The notes under the pieces: generated by a model
The model's database searches: none
Seen by the model: the letters and a program-made list of their open reading frames with translations, nothing else
Told to the model about the DNA's origin: nothing
Program-made: the position numbers and the translations under genes
Assembly (NCBI GenBank): GCA_934385475.1
Contig: CAKRPS010000017.1
Location: 1 to 50,141, forward strand
DNA: 50,141 bases
Reading direction: 5' to 3'
Source: an uncultured Lachnospiraceae bacterium
GTDB taxonomy: Bacteria; Bacillota; Clostridia; Lachnospirales; Lachnospiraceae
In this document: positions 15,603 through 24,982 of the stretch, piece by piece
Layout of the letters: every line of letters starts with the position of its first letter
Position numbering within the stretch: the stretch's first letter is position 1

Positions 15603-18107
15603 ATGGAAAATGAACAAAACAAAACCAAGGGTGGAAATCAGGCAATGATCAAAATATGCGGGTTTATCGTGGACAAGAGAAATCTGTTCTTCCTGCTGTT
15701 TGGTCTCCTGATTATTTTTTCAGCGGTTTCAAGAAACTGGGTTAAGGTCGAAAATTCGATGTCCTATTATCTGCCGGGTACGACAGAGACGAGGCAGGGT
15801 CTTGATCTGATGGAAGAGGAATTTATTACATACGGCACCTGTAACGTGATGGTGGCCAATGTATCTTATGCGCAGGCCGAGGATATCCTGGACATTCTGG
15901 AAAATTCGGACGGCGTATTTTCCGTCACTTTCGATGATACGGAGGATCATTATACAAATGGTTCTGCCTATTACAATGTAACCTTCGATTATGATGAGAA
16001 CGATGACGAATGTCTGGCGGCGTTGGATACACTGAAGGGGGAACTTGAAGGATATGATTATTATCTGACGACAAGTCTTGGAGATACCCAGTCAGAGCTG
16101 ATCGCGGAAGAGATGAATACAATCTCCGTACTGGTAGCTGTGGTGGTGGTGTCAGTGCTTCTGTTGACTTCACAGGCGTATGCCGAGGTTCCGGTACTGC
16201 TTATCACTTTCCTGTCGGCGGCGATCATTCAGATGGGATCAAACTTTGTATTTGGAACCATCTCTTTCGTATCCAATTCCGTTACGATCGTGTTACAGCT
16301 TGCGTTGTCTGTGGACTATGCGATTATCCTGTTGAACAGATACAAGGAGGAACATGCGAATCTTCCTGCCCGTGAGGCAATTATTATCGCTTTGAGTAAG
16401 GCGATCCCGGAAATATCGGGAAGCTCGTTGACGACAGTCGGCGGTCTGATCGCCATGACCTTCATGCAGTACAAGATGGGACCGGATCTGGGTATCGTTT
16501 TGATCAAGGCAATCGGACTGAGTCTTTGCTCGGTATTCCTTCTGATGCCTGGTGTGATCATGCTGTTCTCGAAGCTGATGGATACCACAAAGCACAAGAA
16601 CTTCGTTCCGAACATCCCTTTTGTTGGAAAGTTTGCCTATGCAACCCGGTATATCATCCCTCCGATTTTTATTCTGCTGATTATAGCCGGATGGAGAATT
16701 TCTTCTGACTGTCCCTATGTGTTTGGATACAGTACAATTACACCGCCTCTGGAAAACAGTGTGCAGAAGGCGGAAAAGCTGGAGGAATCCAATTTCGGCA
16801 GCAGCAATATGGTAGCTTTGATCATTCCTGCCGGCAATTATGATAATGAAAAGAAGCTGTTAAGCGATCTGGAGGCGTGCCCGGAGGTTGACTATACGAT
16901 GGGACTTGCCAATATCGAAGCTCTGGATGGCTATCATCTGACAGACAAGCTGACACCCAGACAGTTCTCAGAGCTGATCGATCTGGACTATGAGGTGGCA
17001 GAACTCGTCTACGCGGCGTATGCGGTCAATGATGAGGACTATGCCAAGGTGGTAAACGGACTGTCCAGCTACAGTGTACCGTTGATCGACATGTTTATGT
17101 TTGTCCATGATGAGGTTGAGGACGGTTATGTAACGCTGGACGGCGACTTGCAGGAGACTTTGGATGACGCATATGAACAGATGAATTTTGCAAAGAATCA
17201 GCTGCAGGGAGAAAACTACAGCCGTATGCTTGTCTATCTGACCCTCCCGGAAGAGAGTGAGGAAACCTTCAACTTTATCGATAAGATGCATGATATTGCC
17301 GGAAAATATTACGACGGCAAGATTCTTGTCTGCGGAGAGTCAGTCAGCCAGTATGATCTGCAAAAGACCTTCGGCAGAGATAACACGGTTGTAAGCGTGG
17401 TCTCCATCCTTGCCGTATTGGTGGTACTGCTGTTTACCTTCAAGTCAGCTGGTATGCCGGTGCTGTTGATTGCGGTTATCCAGGGATGTATCTGGATCAA
17501 CTTCTCGGTTCCGACCTTACAGCATGACAATCTGTTCTTTATGGGATACCTGATCGTCAGCTCTATTCAGATGGGTGCCAATATCGACTATGCGATCGTT
17601 ATTGCAAGCCGTTATACCGAGCTGCGTGAGACGATGGGAAGAAAGAAATCAATTATTGATACAATGAACCTGTCCTTCCCGACAATTATCACATCGGGAA
17701 GTATGATGGCGGTATCCGGTATTCTGATCGGAAAGATGACCTCCGATGTAGCGATCTTTGGTATCGGAAAGAGTCTTGGACGAGGTACTTTGATCTCTAT
17801 TTTTGTAACCATGTTTGTATTACCGCAGATTCTATTGGCGGGAGATAAGATTATAGAGAAGACCGCTTTTGTTATGAATATGCCGATCCGGACCAAGAAT
17901 GTTACCGGCCTTATGCGTGTGGATGGTCTTGTGCGAGGCCGGATTGAGGGTACCGTTACCGGTACGATGAGTGCGATCGTCCGAGGCAATGTCAGCGCCT
18001 ATGTGGAAGCGGGCGATGTGACGCAGCTCACCGAGGAAGAGTATAAGAACATGACCGAAAGTGTCGGCAAAGAACTGGAGAGCAGGGAGGTGAAGGACCA
18101 TGAATAA
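15603..18107 (+). CDS. MMPL/RND-superfamily membrane transporter
   Basis: An 834-residue protein with the RND duplication: helix 1 (about 23-43), a large extracellular loop, five helices; then a second set after residue 345. Each half has the MMPL proton-relay type motif: VDYAIILLNRY with Asp238, and IDYAIVIASRY with Asp662. Gram-positive MMPL proteins move lipids or envelope polymers. The last 75 residues (760-834) are cytoplasmic in the predicted topology and contain a regular G/V repeat (GLVRGRIEGTVTGTMSAIVR) resembling a bactofilin-like strand pattern. ATG 15603 is used because an in-frame stop lies directly upstream; Met15 (15645) is an alternative. It overlaps the next gene by 8 bp, heading a five-gene operon. 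Confidence 0.85.
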   Translation: MENEQNKTKGGNQAMIKICGFIVDKRNLFFLLFGLLIIFSAVSRNWVKVENSMSYYLPGTTETRQGLDLMEEEFITYGTCNVMVANVSYAQAEDILDILENSDGVFSVTFDDTEDHYTNGSAYYNVTFDYDENDDECLAALDTLKGELEGYDYYLTTSLGDTQSELIAEEMNTISVLVAVVVVSVLLLTSQAYAEVPVLLITFLSAAIIQMGSNFVFGTISFVSNSVTIVLQLALSVDYAIILLNRYKEEHANLPAREAIIIALSKAIPEISGSSLTTVGGLIAMTFMQYKMGPDLGIVLIKAIGLSLCSVFLLMPGVIMLFSKLMDTTKHKNFVPNIPFVGKFAYATRYIIPPIFILLIIAGWRISSDCPYVFGYSTITPPLENSVQKAEKLEESNFGSSNMVALIIPAGNYDNEKKLLSDLEACPEVDYTMGLANIEALDGYHLTDKLTPRQFSELIDLDYEVAELVYAAYAVNDEDYAKVVNGLSSYSVPLIDMFMFVHDEVEDGYVTLDGDLQETLDDAYEQMNFAKNQLQGENYSRMLVYLTLPEESEETFNFIDKMHDIAGKYYDGKILVCGESVSQYDLQKTFGRDNTVVSVVSILAVLVVLLFTFKSAGMPVLLIAVIQGCIWINFSVPTLQHDNLFFMGYLIVSSIQMGANIDYAIVIASRYTELRETMGRKKSIIDTMNLSFPTIITSGSMMAVSGILIGKMTSDVAIFGIGKSLGRGTLISIFVTMFVLPQILLAGDKIIEKTAFVMNMPIRTKNVTGLMRVDGLVRGRIEGTVTGTMSAIVRGNVSAYVEAGDVTQLTEEEYKNMTESVGKELESREVKDHE

Positions 18108-21100
18108 GAAGAGAGTACTTGCCCTGCTGCTTGCGACATCCCTTGCAGCTGTATCTGTATTTCCTGTGCTTGCAGAGGAAGAAGAGGAGAAGGTTACCAG
18201 TCTGGAGGACGCCAATGAGGTGATAGAAACCTATCAGACAGAGAATGACGAAGACGAATGGGAAGAGATCTACATTAACTCGGAGGAAGACTGGGAGGAT
18301 TTCGTACAGAACTGTCGGCTTGATACATGGTCTCAGAATAAAAAAGTATATCTGACGCAGGACATCAGTCTGGCAGGTCATGAGAACCAGACGGTTCCCA
18401 CTTTTGGCGGGTATTTTGACGGACAGGGCTATTCAATCAGAGGTCTGTCCATACAGGATCAGGTATCGTATACGGGACTGTTCTGCTATACACAGCAGTC
18501 AGCAGTCATTGTCAATCTGAATGTCAATGGGAACGTGGCTCCGGATGGAAAGCGGATGGTCATTGGCGGAATTGTAGGAGATAACAGTGGAATCCTGATG
18601 AACTGTACCTATGACGGAAGGGTTTCTGCAAATGATTATGTCGGCGGTATCGTAGGCTTCAATGAGGCATCCGGTATTCTGATTGAATGCAGCAATAAGG
18701 CCAGTGTTTCGGGTGCACATTATACCGGAGGAATTGTCGGAGAGAACAACGGAAATATTGTAAACTGCATCAATGAGGGAGATATCAATATCACCAACGA
18801 AGATCAGGCAATGTCTTTGGAGGATATCAATATCACGCAGTATACAAACAGTCTGTTGGATCTGGATAATAACAACAGCAAGGCGGACAATGCATCGGCC
18901 GTAAACAGCACGGTGGATACCGGCGGAATCGCAGGATTGTCCTCCGGTGTGATCCAATACTGTACCAATAAGGGAACAGTCGGTTATGAGCATGTCGGCT
19001 ACAATGTCGGCGGTATTGCGGGAAGACAGTCAGGATATATCTATGCCTGCGACAACGAAGGCAAAATCTACGGACGTAAAGATGTCGGCGGTATTACGGG
19101 ACAGGCAGAGCCATATGTGGCGGTAGACTTGTCGGAGGATATTGCCTATCAGCTTACGGACAATATCAATAAGCTCCACGATCTGGTAAATACCATGGTC
19201 GATGATGCGGGAACGGAATCGGAGACGATCTCCAGCAGACTTTCCGTGATCCAGAGCTTTACGGATAAGGCACTTGACAATTCCGCATATCTGGCAGACC
19301 GTACCGTAGAATGGGCGGATGGCATGATCGGTGCTGCCAACGAGACGATGAGCCGGATTGATTATGTCATGGATGAAACGGCTAAGAGCGGTGGTGTGCT
19401 TGACCAGACGAAAGATGCAGCCGGAAATGTCAAGGATGCGACAAGTGACCTGACTAAGACGGTGGACGCGCTGGATATTTATCAGTATTTATCCGATGAT
19501 GAGAAGACCCGGTATGACAATGCCAAGGACAATATGAAGAAGGCATCGGAGGACTACAGCGGGTATTATGCGGATTATGCCAGTGCGGCAGATCAGTATT
19601 ATATTGCGTATTGTGTAGAAAATACAAAGCTGGCAGATGGATCTGATTACAAATATAAAGGGAATAATCCAGATTATCCTAATGCTAAGGAGACGGATAT
19701 AATCCCAGTGAAAGACTCAAATCCACAAAAGGGGTGGAGTTCATCGGGAAAATCGGTAACAGATTATATCGGTGTAGATTACTGGGCTCATTGTACGTAT
19801 ACTCCTTCGGGAGACATAGATGCATTATATGAGCTGGGTAAGACGAATGATCAGATACAGAATGATCTGGATAATGAGCTGAAAAAGGATGCCGCGCAGG
19901 AAGTTGCCAATAACGCCACTTCCATTGATACGGATGCAAAGTCTTATGCAGACAGCCAGTATACTGCAAATCATTCTGGAACATATGCTACAAATATGGC
20001 AGACTGGGCACAGACCATGTCAGACATCATTCTGGCACACACCGATGATATGACAGGCAATGCCAAGGACAACGCCAAGAATGCGGTGAGCGACCTGCAG
20101 GCAGCGGCCGGAAACATGCACGATGCCGGAAACGAGACGAAACGGATCTGGGATACGGTCAATGGAATGTATGACATTGTACTGCCACAGCTCGGAGGAG
20201 AGTACCGCTCCACCACGAACAGCCTTGCCGTGAACCTGAAAGGGATCTCGGAGAACATGGGGTACCTGAATGGAGAAATGCTTGGCTCCAGTGACGTGCT
20301 GCTCGCAGACATGGAAGCCATCAATGACCAGTTCAGCTCCATCATGCTGCTGTATACCGATGCGATTGACGGAGTTCTGGATATGGATTATTCCGCAGCC
20401 TATGAGGATGTTTCGATCGATGATGCGGAGACCAATACCGACGCTGTCATAGCGGACAGCTATAACAGAGGAGCGGTGCAGGGCGATCTGAACGTTTCGG
20501 GTATTGCAGGAACGATGGCAATCGAGTATGATTTTGACTTAGAGAGTGATGTCACGGGAATCGATGATGCGAAGGCAAACTCGACGTTCCTGACGAAGTG
20601 CGTGATGCGGCAGAATGAGAACACCGGAAAGATCACAGCACAGAAGAGCTATGCAGGCGGTATTGTAGGATTGCAGGAGCTTGGAATCGTACTTCGCTGT
20701 GAGAATTACGGAACGATTAAGAGTAATGCCGGAGACTATGTCGGTGGTATTGCGGGACAATCCCTGTCTTATATCTTAAAGAGCTATGCAAAATGTACGG
20801 TATCCGGGGATGAATATGTGGCAGGTATCACAGGATCCGGTTCGGATATTGAAGACTGTTATGCAATCGTAAGACTACAGGATACGACAGCCTTTGCGGG
20901 AGCAATCGCCGGAGAGGTCGATGAGACCGGCAGTGTGCTTTCCAATTATTTCGTATCGGATGAGCTTGCCGGAATTGACAGGATCAGCTTCCATGGCAAA
21001 GCAGAACCAATGAGCTATGAGGATATGCTTGAGGTGGAGGGCATCCCGGATGAGTTCCGTAAGATGGTCATTACATTCTATGCGGATGACGTGGAGGTAT

Positions 21101-21744
21101 CCAGAGCAGAGTGTGCTTATGGAGGCAGCGTGTCCGAGGCTCTTTATCCGGATATCCCGGTAAAGGACGGATTCTATGCTGACTGGGATGTCAAGGAACT
21201 GAAGGATGTAAAGAATGACACGGATGTGACAGTTGAGTATGTTCGCTATCTGACAACGCTCGCCAGCATGCAGAAGAGAAATAATAAACAGTCGGTAATT
21301 CTGGTGGATGGTGAGTTTGAAGAAGGCAGCACGATTCAGGTATCATCGGGCAAGCCGGAGAACTATGCGTCGCTGGAGGATATCACAGAGTGCTGGAAGG
21401 TAGAATTTACGGATGATGGCAATGCTGCACATCAGTTCCGCTATCAGGCTCCGGATGGTCAGACAAAGGGTGTGACCATTTATGTCAAAACCGGGGAGAC
21501 CTGGACAGAAGCAGACACAGAGCTTATGGGAGCTTATTACCTGTTTGATGTGGATGGGAACAAAGCGGAGATTGCTGTTTCTGTAAAGAATAGAGGAATC
21601 AAAGCTTACCTGCCCTTTATCATCGGCGGAGTGGTTGTTGTCGGTGTTGTAGTGGTTGTTATTATCAAGAAGAAAAAGACAGGCAAAAAGAAAAAAGCGG
21701 TGGTCGAAAAGAACAATGAGCAGGAACCTGTACAAATGTCTTAA
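18100..21744 (+). CDS. Large membrane-anchored surface protein with GLUG repeats split by a helical segment
   Basis: 1214 residues. A signal peptide (cleavage near VLA-EE, residue 25) and acidic linker lead to GLUG-type repeats at about 80-343 (YVGGIVGFNEASG, YTGGIVGENNGNI, NVGGIAGRQSGYI). Then comes a long polar helical region at about 345-765 with coiled-coil character, and further GLUG repeats at 788-953 (YAGGIVGLQELGI, YVGGIAGQSLSYI). A Listeria-Bacteroides-like repeat (ITFYADD near 990, then KDGFYADWD), an Ig-like stretch and a C-terminal helix (1170-1190) with a Lys-rich tail follow. There is no LPXTG motif; anchoring is by the helix. The start sits within the MMPL gene behind GGGAGGTGAAGGACC. 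Function unknown; co-operation with the MMPL protein is inferred. Confidence 0.8.
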   Translation: MNKKRVLALLLATSLAAVSVFPVLAEEEEEKVTSLEDANEVIETYQTENDEDEWEEIYINSEEDWEDFVQNCRLDTWSQNKKVYLTQDISLAGHENQTVPTFGGYFDGQGYSIRGLSIQDQVSYTGLFCYTQQSAVIVNLNVNGNVAPDGKRMVIGGIVGDNSGILMNCTYDGRVSANDYVGGIVGFNEASGILIECSNKASVSGAHYTGGIVGENNGNIVNCINEGDINITNEDQAMSLEDINITQYTNSLLDLDNNNSKADNASAVNSTVDTGGIAGLSSGVIQYCTNKGTVGYEHVGYNVGGIAGRQSGYIYACDNEGKIYGRKDVGGITGQAEPYVAVDLSEDIAYQLTDNINKLHDLVNTMVDDAGTESETISSRLSVIQSFTDKALDNSAYLADRTVEWADGMIGAANETMSRIDYVMDETAKSGGVLDQTKDAAGNVKDATSDLTKTVDALDIYQYLSDDEKTRYDNAKDNMKKASEDYSGYYADYASAADQYYIAYCVENTKLADGSDYKYKGNNPDYPNAKETDIIPVKDSNPQKGWSSSGKSVTDYIGVDYWAHCTYTPSGDIDALYELGKTNDQIQNDLDNELKKDAAQEVANNATSIDTDAKSYADSQYTANHSGTYATNMADWAQTMSDIILAHTDDMTGNAKDNAKNAVSDLQAAAGNMHDAGNETKRIWDTVNGMYDIVLPQLGGEYRSTTNSLAVNLKGISENMGYLNGEMLGSSDVLLADMEAINDQFSSIMLLYTDAIDGVLDMDYSAAYEDVSIDDAETNTDAVIADSYNRGAVQGDLNVSGIAGTMAIEYDFDLESDVTGIDDAKANSTFLTKCVMRQNENTGKITAQKSYAGGIVGLQELGIVLRCENYGTIKSNAGDYVGGIAGQSLSYILKSYAKCTVSGDEYVAGITGSGSDIEDCYAIVRLQDTTAFAGAIAGEVDETGSVLSNYFVSDELAGIDRISFHGKAEPMSYEDMLEVEGIPDEFRKMVITFYADDVEVSRAECAYGGSVSEALYPDIPVKDGFYADWDVKELKDVKNDTDVTVEYVRYLTTLASMQKRNNKQSVILVDGEFEEGSTIQVSSGKPENYASLEDITECWKVEFTDDGNAAHQFRYQAPDGQTKGVTIYVKTGETWTEADTELMGAYYLFDVDGNKAEIAVSVKNRGIKAYLPFIIGGVVVVGVVVVVIIKKKKTGKKKKAVVEKNNEQEPVQMS

Positions 21745-22504
21745 CTGTGGAGCGGAGTACGATCCGGCCCTTATACGGTGTCCCTATTGTGGACAGGAAA
21801 ATCCTGAAAAGGCACAGGAACATTATCACAAAAAGATAACCAGACTTAACACAGAGAGAAGAAATCTGAAAAACCTTCCGGGAGCGATATCCCGGAAGGT
21901 AGGAAGCAAATTCTTTCTTGTGATCTTAGGTCTGGTTTTGCTCGTTATCATAGCCGGTATTTTTGCATATGTGGGAGCACAGGAGAAACAGAAACAGGAA
22001 ATAAAGACGCAGAAGAATAATGCACAGCATATGGAGGAGCTCCTCAGGGAGAAGGATTATGAGGGGCTGATGAAGTACAGTGAGGAAGTAGGCTATGCTT
22101 ATCTGATGTACGATAAATATGACGAGGTTGTGGATATGTACCGACGTCAGACATGGCTGAGGGAAGATCTTGCGAACTATTTGGAGCCCTATGAGTCGGA
22201 AGATGAAGAATTTCTCAGAAAGAGAAAACTTGAGGATCTGGCTTCTGTATTGGTGCAGTGGAATTCTCTGTACCGGTTGGGAAGTGAGTATACGCAGGAT
22301 ACGGCGCGCAGGGGAAACGAAGAATACCTGCAGGAAATTCTGGACGAGAGCAGAGAACTGTTGAAGCAGCAGCTTGGAATTTCAGAGGAAGATCTGGATG
22401 AGATCGGAGAGACAGAAGCAGATAACTACGAAGAAAGGCTGGCACACTGTGAAGAGTATGCACAGAGATACCTGGACTTAAATGATGGACGGAGAGAAGA
22501 ATGA
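21716..22504 (+). CDS. Zinc-ribbon membrane protein (first of two)
   Basis: A 262-residue protein. The N-terminal cytoplasmic zinc ribbon uses Cys8, 11, 22 and 25 (YKCLNCGAEYDP, RCPYCGQENP). It is followed by a basic linker, one transmembrane helix (about 66-87, FFLVILGLVLLVIIAGIFAY) and a Glu-rich, helical C-terminal domain outside the membrane. I start at 21716 (MSRNLYKCLNCG), overlapping the surface-protein gene by 29 bp; the frame is open further upstream but yields only basic residues. It overlaps the next gene by four bases. Function unknown; an accessory or regulatory subunit of the MMPL-GLUG system is suggested by context. Confidence 0.75.
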   Translation: MSRNLYKCLNCGAEYDPALIRCPYCGQENPEKAQEHYHKKITRLNTERRNLKNLPGAISRKVGSKFFLVILGLVLLVIIAGIFAYVGAQEKQKQEIKTQKNNAQHMEELLREKDYEGLMKYSEEVGYAYLMYDKYDEVVDMYRRQTWLREDLANYLEPYESEDEEFLRKRKLEDLASVLVQWNSLYRLGSEYTQDTARRGNEEYLQEILDESRELLKQQLGISEEDLDEIGETEADNYEERLAHCEEYAQRYLDLNDGRREE

Positions 22505-23238
22505 AGTGTGAAGGCTGTGGAGCACAGATAGATATTGACCAGAGAATGTGTCCCTATTGCGGGCGTATCAATGATACGGCCGTGAAGCGGGGAGAGCATC
22601 TGCGGAGCATGGAGGAACGAAACCGGAGAGAAGGCGAACAGATCATAAAGAGGAGTGGTCTGGAAATTTTCTGCAAGATCCATAAATGGGTAAACGTGGG
22701 ACTTGTTGTGGCATTGGTGATTGCCTGTGTTGCCTCTTTTTCTTTTTATTATGTCCACGAATATGGAATCAACAGAAATGATGTGTCTCCGGAGCAGCTC
22801 AGAGAATGCTATGAAAACGGCGATCTGGAGTCCCTGTACTATCTGATGTCGAAGGGAGAGTACTTTGGCAAGGATGGATATTACGGCTATGCCCAGGCGG
22901 CATTCTTCTGGAGAGATTATATGGACTGCCAGAATTATTTTGCGCGAAGCTATGAGAAATATACAAAGAATGGCTACTATGACAGTTACTGGCTGCAGCG
23001 CAGTGTGGAATGTGGCTATGACTGTCTGACATTTTACATGGATTCGGTCTATTCCGATGGAAAATCTGATGAGAAAAATATGGAACTGTCGAAAGAATAT
23101 CAGGAAAAGGTGAGGATCCTAATGCTGGGGGTGCTGCAGATACCGGAGGAGATGCTGGAAGATTTAGATCCGTATGACTATGATCGGAAGCAGCAGCTTG
23201 TAGATTATGTACTGGGGGTGCATCCACATGAAGAGTAA
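22501..23238 (+). CDS. Zinc-ribbon membrane protein (second of two)
   Basis: A 245-residue protein with the same plan as its upstream neighbour: an N-terminal zinc ribbon (Cys3, 6, 17, 20; MKCEGCGAQIDI, RMCPYCGRIND), a charged linker, a helix at about 64-84 and an extracytoplasmic domain rich in Tyr and acidic residues (YLMSKGEYFGKDGYYGYAQA). The two probably arose by duplication followed by strong divergence of the outer domain. ATGA overlap with the previous gene indicates coupled translation. Function unknown. Confidence 0.75.
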   Translation: MKCEGCGAQIDIDQRMCPYCGRINDTAVKRGEHLRSMEERNRREGEQIIKRSGLEIFCKIHKWVNVGLVVALVIACVASFSFYYVHEYGINRNDVSPEQLRECYENGDLESLYYLMSKGEYFGKDGYYGYAQAAFFWRDYMDCQNYFARSYEKYTKNGYYDSYWLQRSVECGYDCLTFYMDSVYSDGKSDEKNMELSKEYQEKVRILMLGVLQIPEEMLEDLDPYDYDRKQQLVDYVLGVHPHEE

Positions 23239-23611
23239 GGGACGGATTATTTTGCGCAGCATGCTCACGCTGTTTCTGGTGTGCAGTCTGATGGCGGTTC
23301 TTTCGACAATTTTTGAATATGCACAGGATGAATACCGGCCGGAAATGTCTTTGATGTCGTCACTTGACGGTGGATATTACAGCAGTATGGTAGATTATTA
23401 TGATACGACGAGATATCTCTACGGGGTGGATGATGAGGAAACCTACGGGCGCTATACGGAATTTGTTGCATTTTATCGATCCTATATTCTGTATGTGGAA
23501 AGCAAGGATTCTGCATATCTGACGGATATGAAACAGATTATGGAAGATACTGTATATGAAAACAATATGCCCCACTATGAATATCTGTATGATCTTGCAG
23601 AGAATGGGTAA
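23228..23611 (+). CDS. Small membrane protein, related in plan to the zinc-ribbon proteins
   Basis: 127 residues: a short basic N-terminus, one hydrophobic helix (about 8-29, a signal anchor or signal peptide) and a Tyr/Asp/Glu-rich outer part (DGGYYSSMVDYYDTTRYLYG). It lacks a zinc ribbon, but its outer domain has the same Tyr-rich acidic character as the neighbour at 22501. Start at 23228 (MKSKGRIIL) behind GGGGGTG; it overlaps the previous gene by 11 bp. Not recognised beyond that. Confidence 0.65.
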   Translation: MKSKGRIILRSMLTLFLVCSLMAVLSTIFEYAQDEYRPEMSLMSSLDGGYYSSMVDYYDTTRYLYGVDDEETYGRYTEFVAFYRSYILYVESKDSAYLTDMKQIMEDTVYENNMPHYEYLYDLAENG

Positions 23612-23652
23612 GAGGGGTGCGAAAGAAGTATTCGCAGAAAGGAGCAGTAACG

Positions 23653-23733
23653 ATGAAGAATTATATCAAGAATTTTCCGGTGGAAGAAGTTAAAATGCTT
23701 CTTGTCGTGGTATTTCCACACCAGAACGCCTGA
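23653..23733 (+). CDS. Possible 26-residue peptide or gene remnant
   Basis: ATG at 23653 follows AAAGGAG with good spacing and encodes MKNYIKNFPVEEVKMLLVVV plus six residues, ending at TGA 23731-23733, directly abutting the convergent carboxypeptidase gene. A 6-bp inverted repeat (TGCGAA/TTCGCA) precedes it (about 23618-23636). It may be a small operon-terminal peptide or the 5' stub of a truncated gene. Confidence 0.3.
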   Translation: MKNYIKNFPVEEVKMLLVVVFPHQNA

Positions 23734-24948
23734 TCAGGGCATCAGATATTTGTCATACAGGGCTACATGATCGTAGATGCAGCGCCATGCACTGTGGGCG
23801 TCGCCGGTTACGATAATGTAGCCTTTTCCATTTTTGTCTGTTCCATAGCTGGCAGCACAGTTTCTTGACTGTACAACATAGCCTGTTTTGGCGCAGACGA
23901 CCTCGCCATGTGTGTCCTTGTCCTCGATCCGGCGCAGAAACCAGTTGGAAATTTCGATTCCATCCGGATGCTGTGGGGTGGAAGAGGTGGTGTAAGTATG
24001 GGCAGACATAACTTCCCGGCAGATGGGATTGTTTATGGCAGCCTCCAGGATCATAGCCATATCGTACATGGTGCAATAGTGGTTTTCATCGTACAGACCG
24101 GTGCAATTGGTGAAATGGGCCGTCTGGGATAATCCGAGATCAGAGAGCTTATCGTTCATCAGCTTTACAAAATCCTCCTGAGAACCGGCTACATAGGTGG
24201 CAAGCCCGAGGGCGGCATCTGCACCGGAGGGAAGAATGGTTCCATAAAAAAGGTCGCGGACGGTGACAACCTCATCATTGTCAAAATTGACTGCACTACA
24301 GTCGTGGGAAAATACATAATCGTTGATTTCCTGTGTAATGGTGAAGGTATCATCAAGATCTGTCACATGTTCCGCGGCGACCAGAACAGTCAGGATCTTG
24401 GTCATGGATGCGGGACTGACTTTTGTATAGGCGTTCTGTTCTGCGAGGATAGTGCCGGAGTCGATATCCACAACAATGCCGTAGACACTGTTCACCTCAT
24501 CGGCATTAAAAAAGTGATCCGTAGAAGAGGTTTCCTCAGCACGGTATACGGTATTGTCGACGGTGGGTGCAGGAGTAGAATCTGTGGCAGTTTCGGCGTC
24601 AGTGGGCTCATCCGGTGTCCGTGTGGTCTCGACAGACGGTAAATCCGCATCCGGCACGGGTGTCACAGTCTCAGCGGCAGCTTCGGGGGCCGGAGTGTCC
24701 TGCTCCTGCGCGGTTTTGGGTGCGGGTGAAAAAATCCGTGTGAGAACAACACACAAAATCACAATACCGACGAGAACCGGAGCAAGACGAAGGGCAAGTC
24801 TGCGATACAAAGCCTGCTTGCGCTTACGACGTTTCATTTCGGCGATACGCTGTGCACGCCGCTCCCTTCGGGCCTGTTCATATTCATCGTCTTCACCATA
24901 GGAAGAAGACTGTTCATAGCGGGTTTGCCGCTCATATGTCTGATTCAT
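23734..24948 (-). CDS. D-alanyl-D-alanine carboxypeptidase (peptidase S11), membrane-anchored
   Basis: 404 residues. A cytoplasmic Arg/Glu-rich tail (1-52), a helix (about 54-70), a Pro/Thr/Ala-rich linker (about 75-135) and then the S11 catalytic domain: SMTK (Ser181, Lys184), SGA (241-243, where SGN is commonest) and KTG (354-356). It trims the terminal D-Ala of peptidoglycan stem peptides outside the membrane. Unlike DacA it has an N-terminal anchor rather than a C-terminal amphipathic helix. It is convergent with the MMPL-GLUG operon; promoter at 24983-25012. Confidence 0.92.
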   Translation of the reverse strand: MNQTYERQTRYEQSSSYGEDDEYEQARRERRAQRIAEMKRRKRKQALYRRLALRLAPVLVGIVILCVVLTRIFSPAPKTAQEQDTPAPEAAAETVTPVPDADLPSVETTRTPDEPTDAETATDSTPAPTVDNTVYRAEETSSTDHFFNADEVNSVYGIVVDIDSGTILAEQNAYTKVSPASMTKILTVLVAAEHVTDLDDTFTITQEINDYVFSHDCSAVNFDNDEVVTVRDLFYGTILPSGADAALGLATYVAGSQEDFVKLMNDKLSDLGLSQTAHFTNCTGLYDENHYCTMYDMAMILEAAINNPICREVMSAHTYTTSSTPQHPDGIEISNWFLRRIEDKDTHGEVVCAKTGYVVQSRNCAASYGTDKNGKGYIIVTGDAHSAWRCIYDHVALYDKYLMP

Positions 24949-24982
24949 AGAAAACTCCCCTCTTAAAAGACCAATCCTTGCT

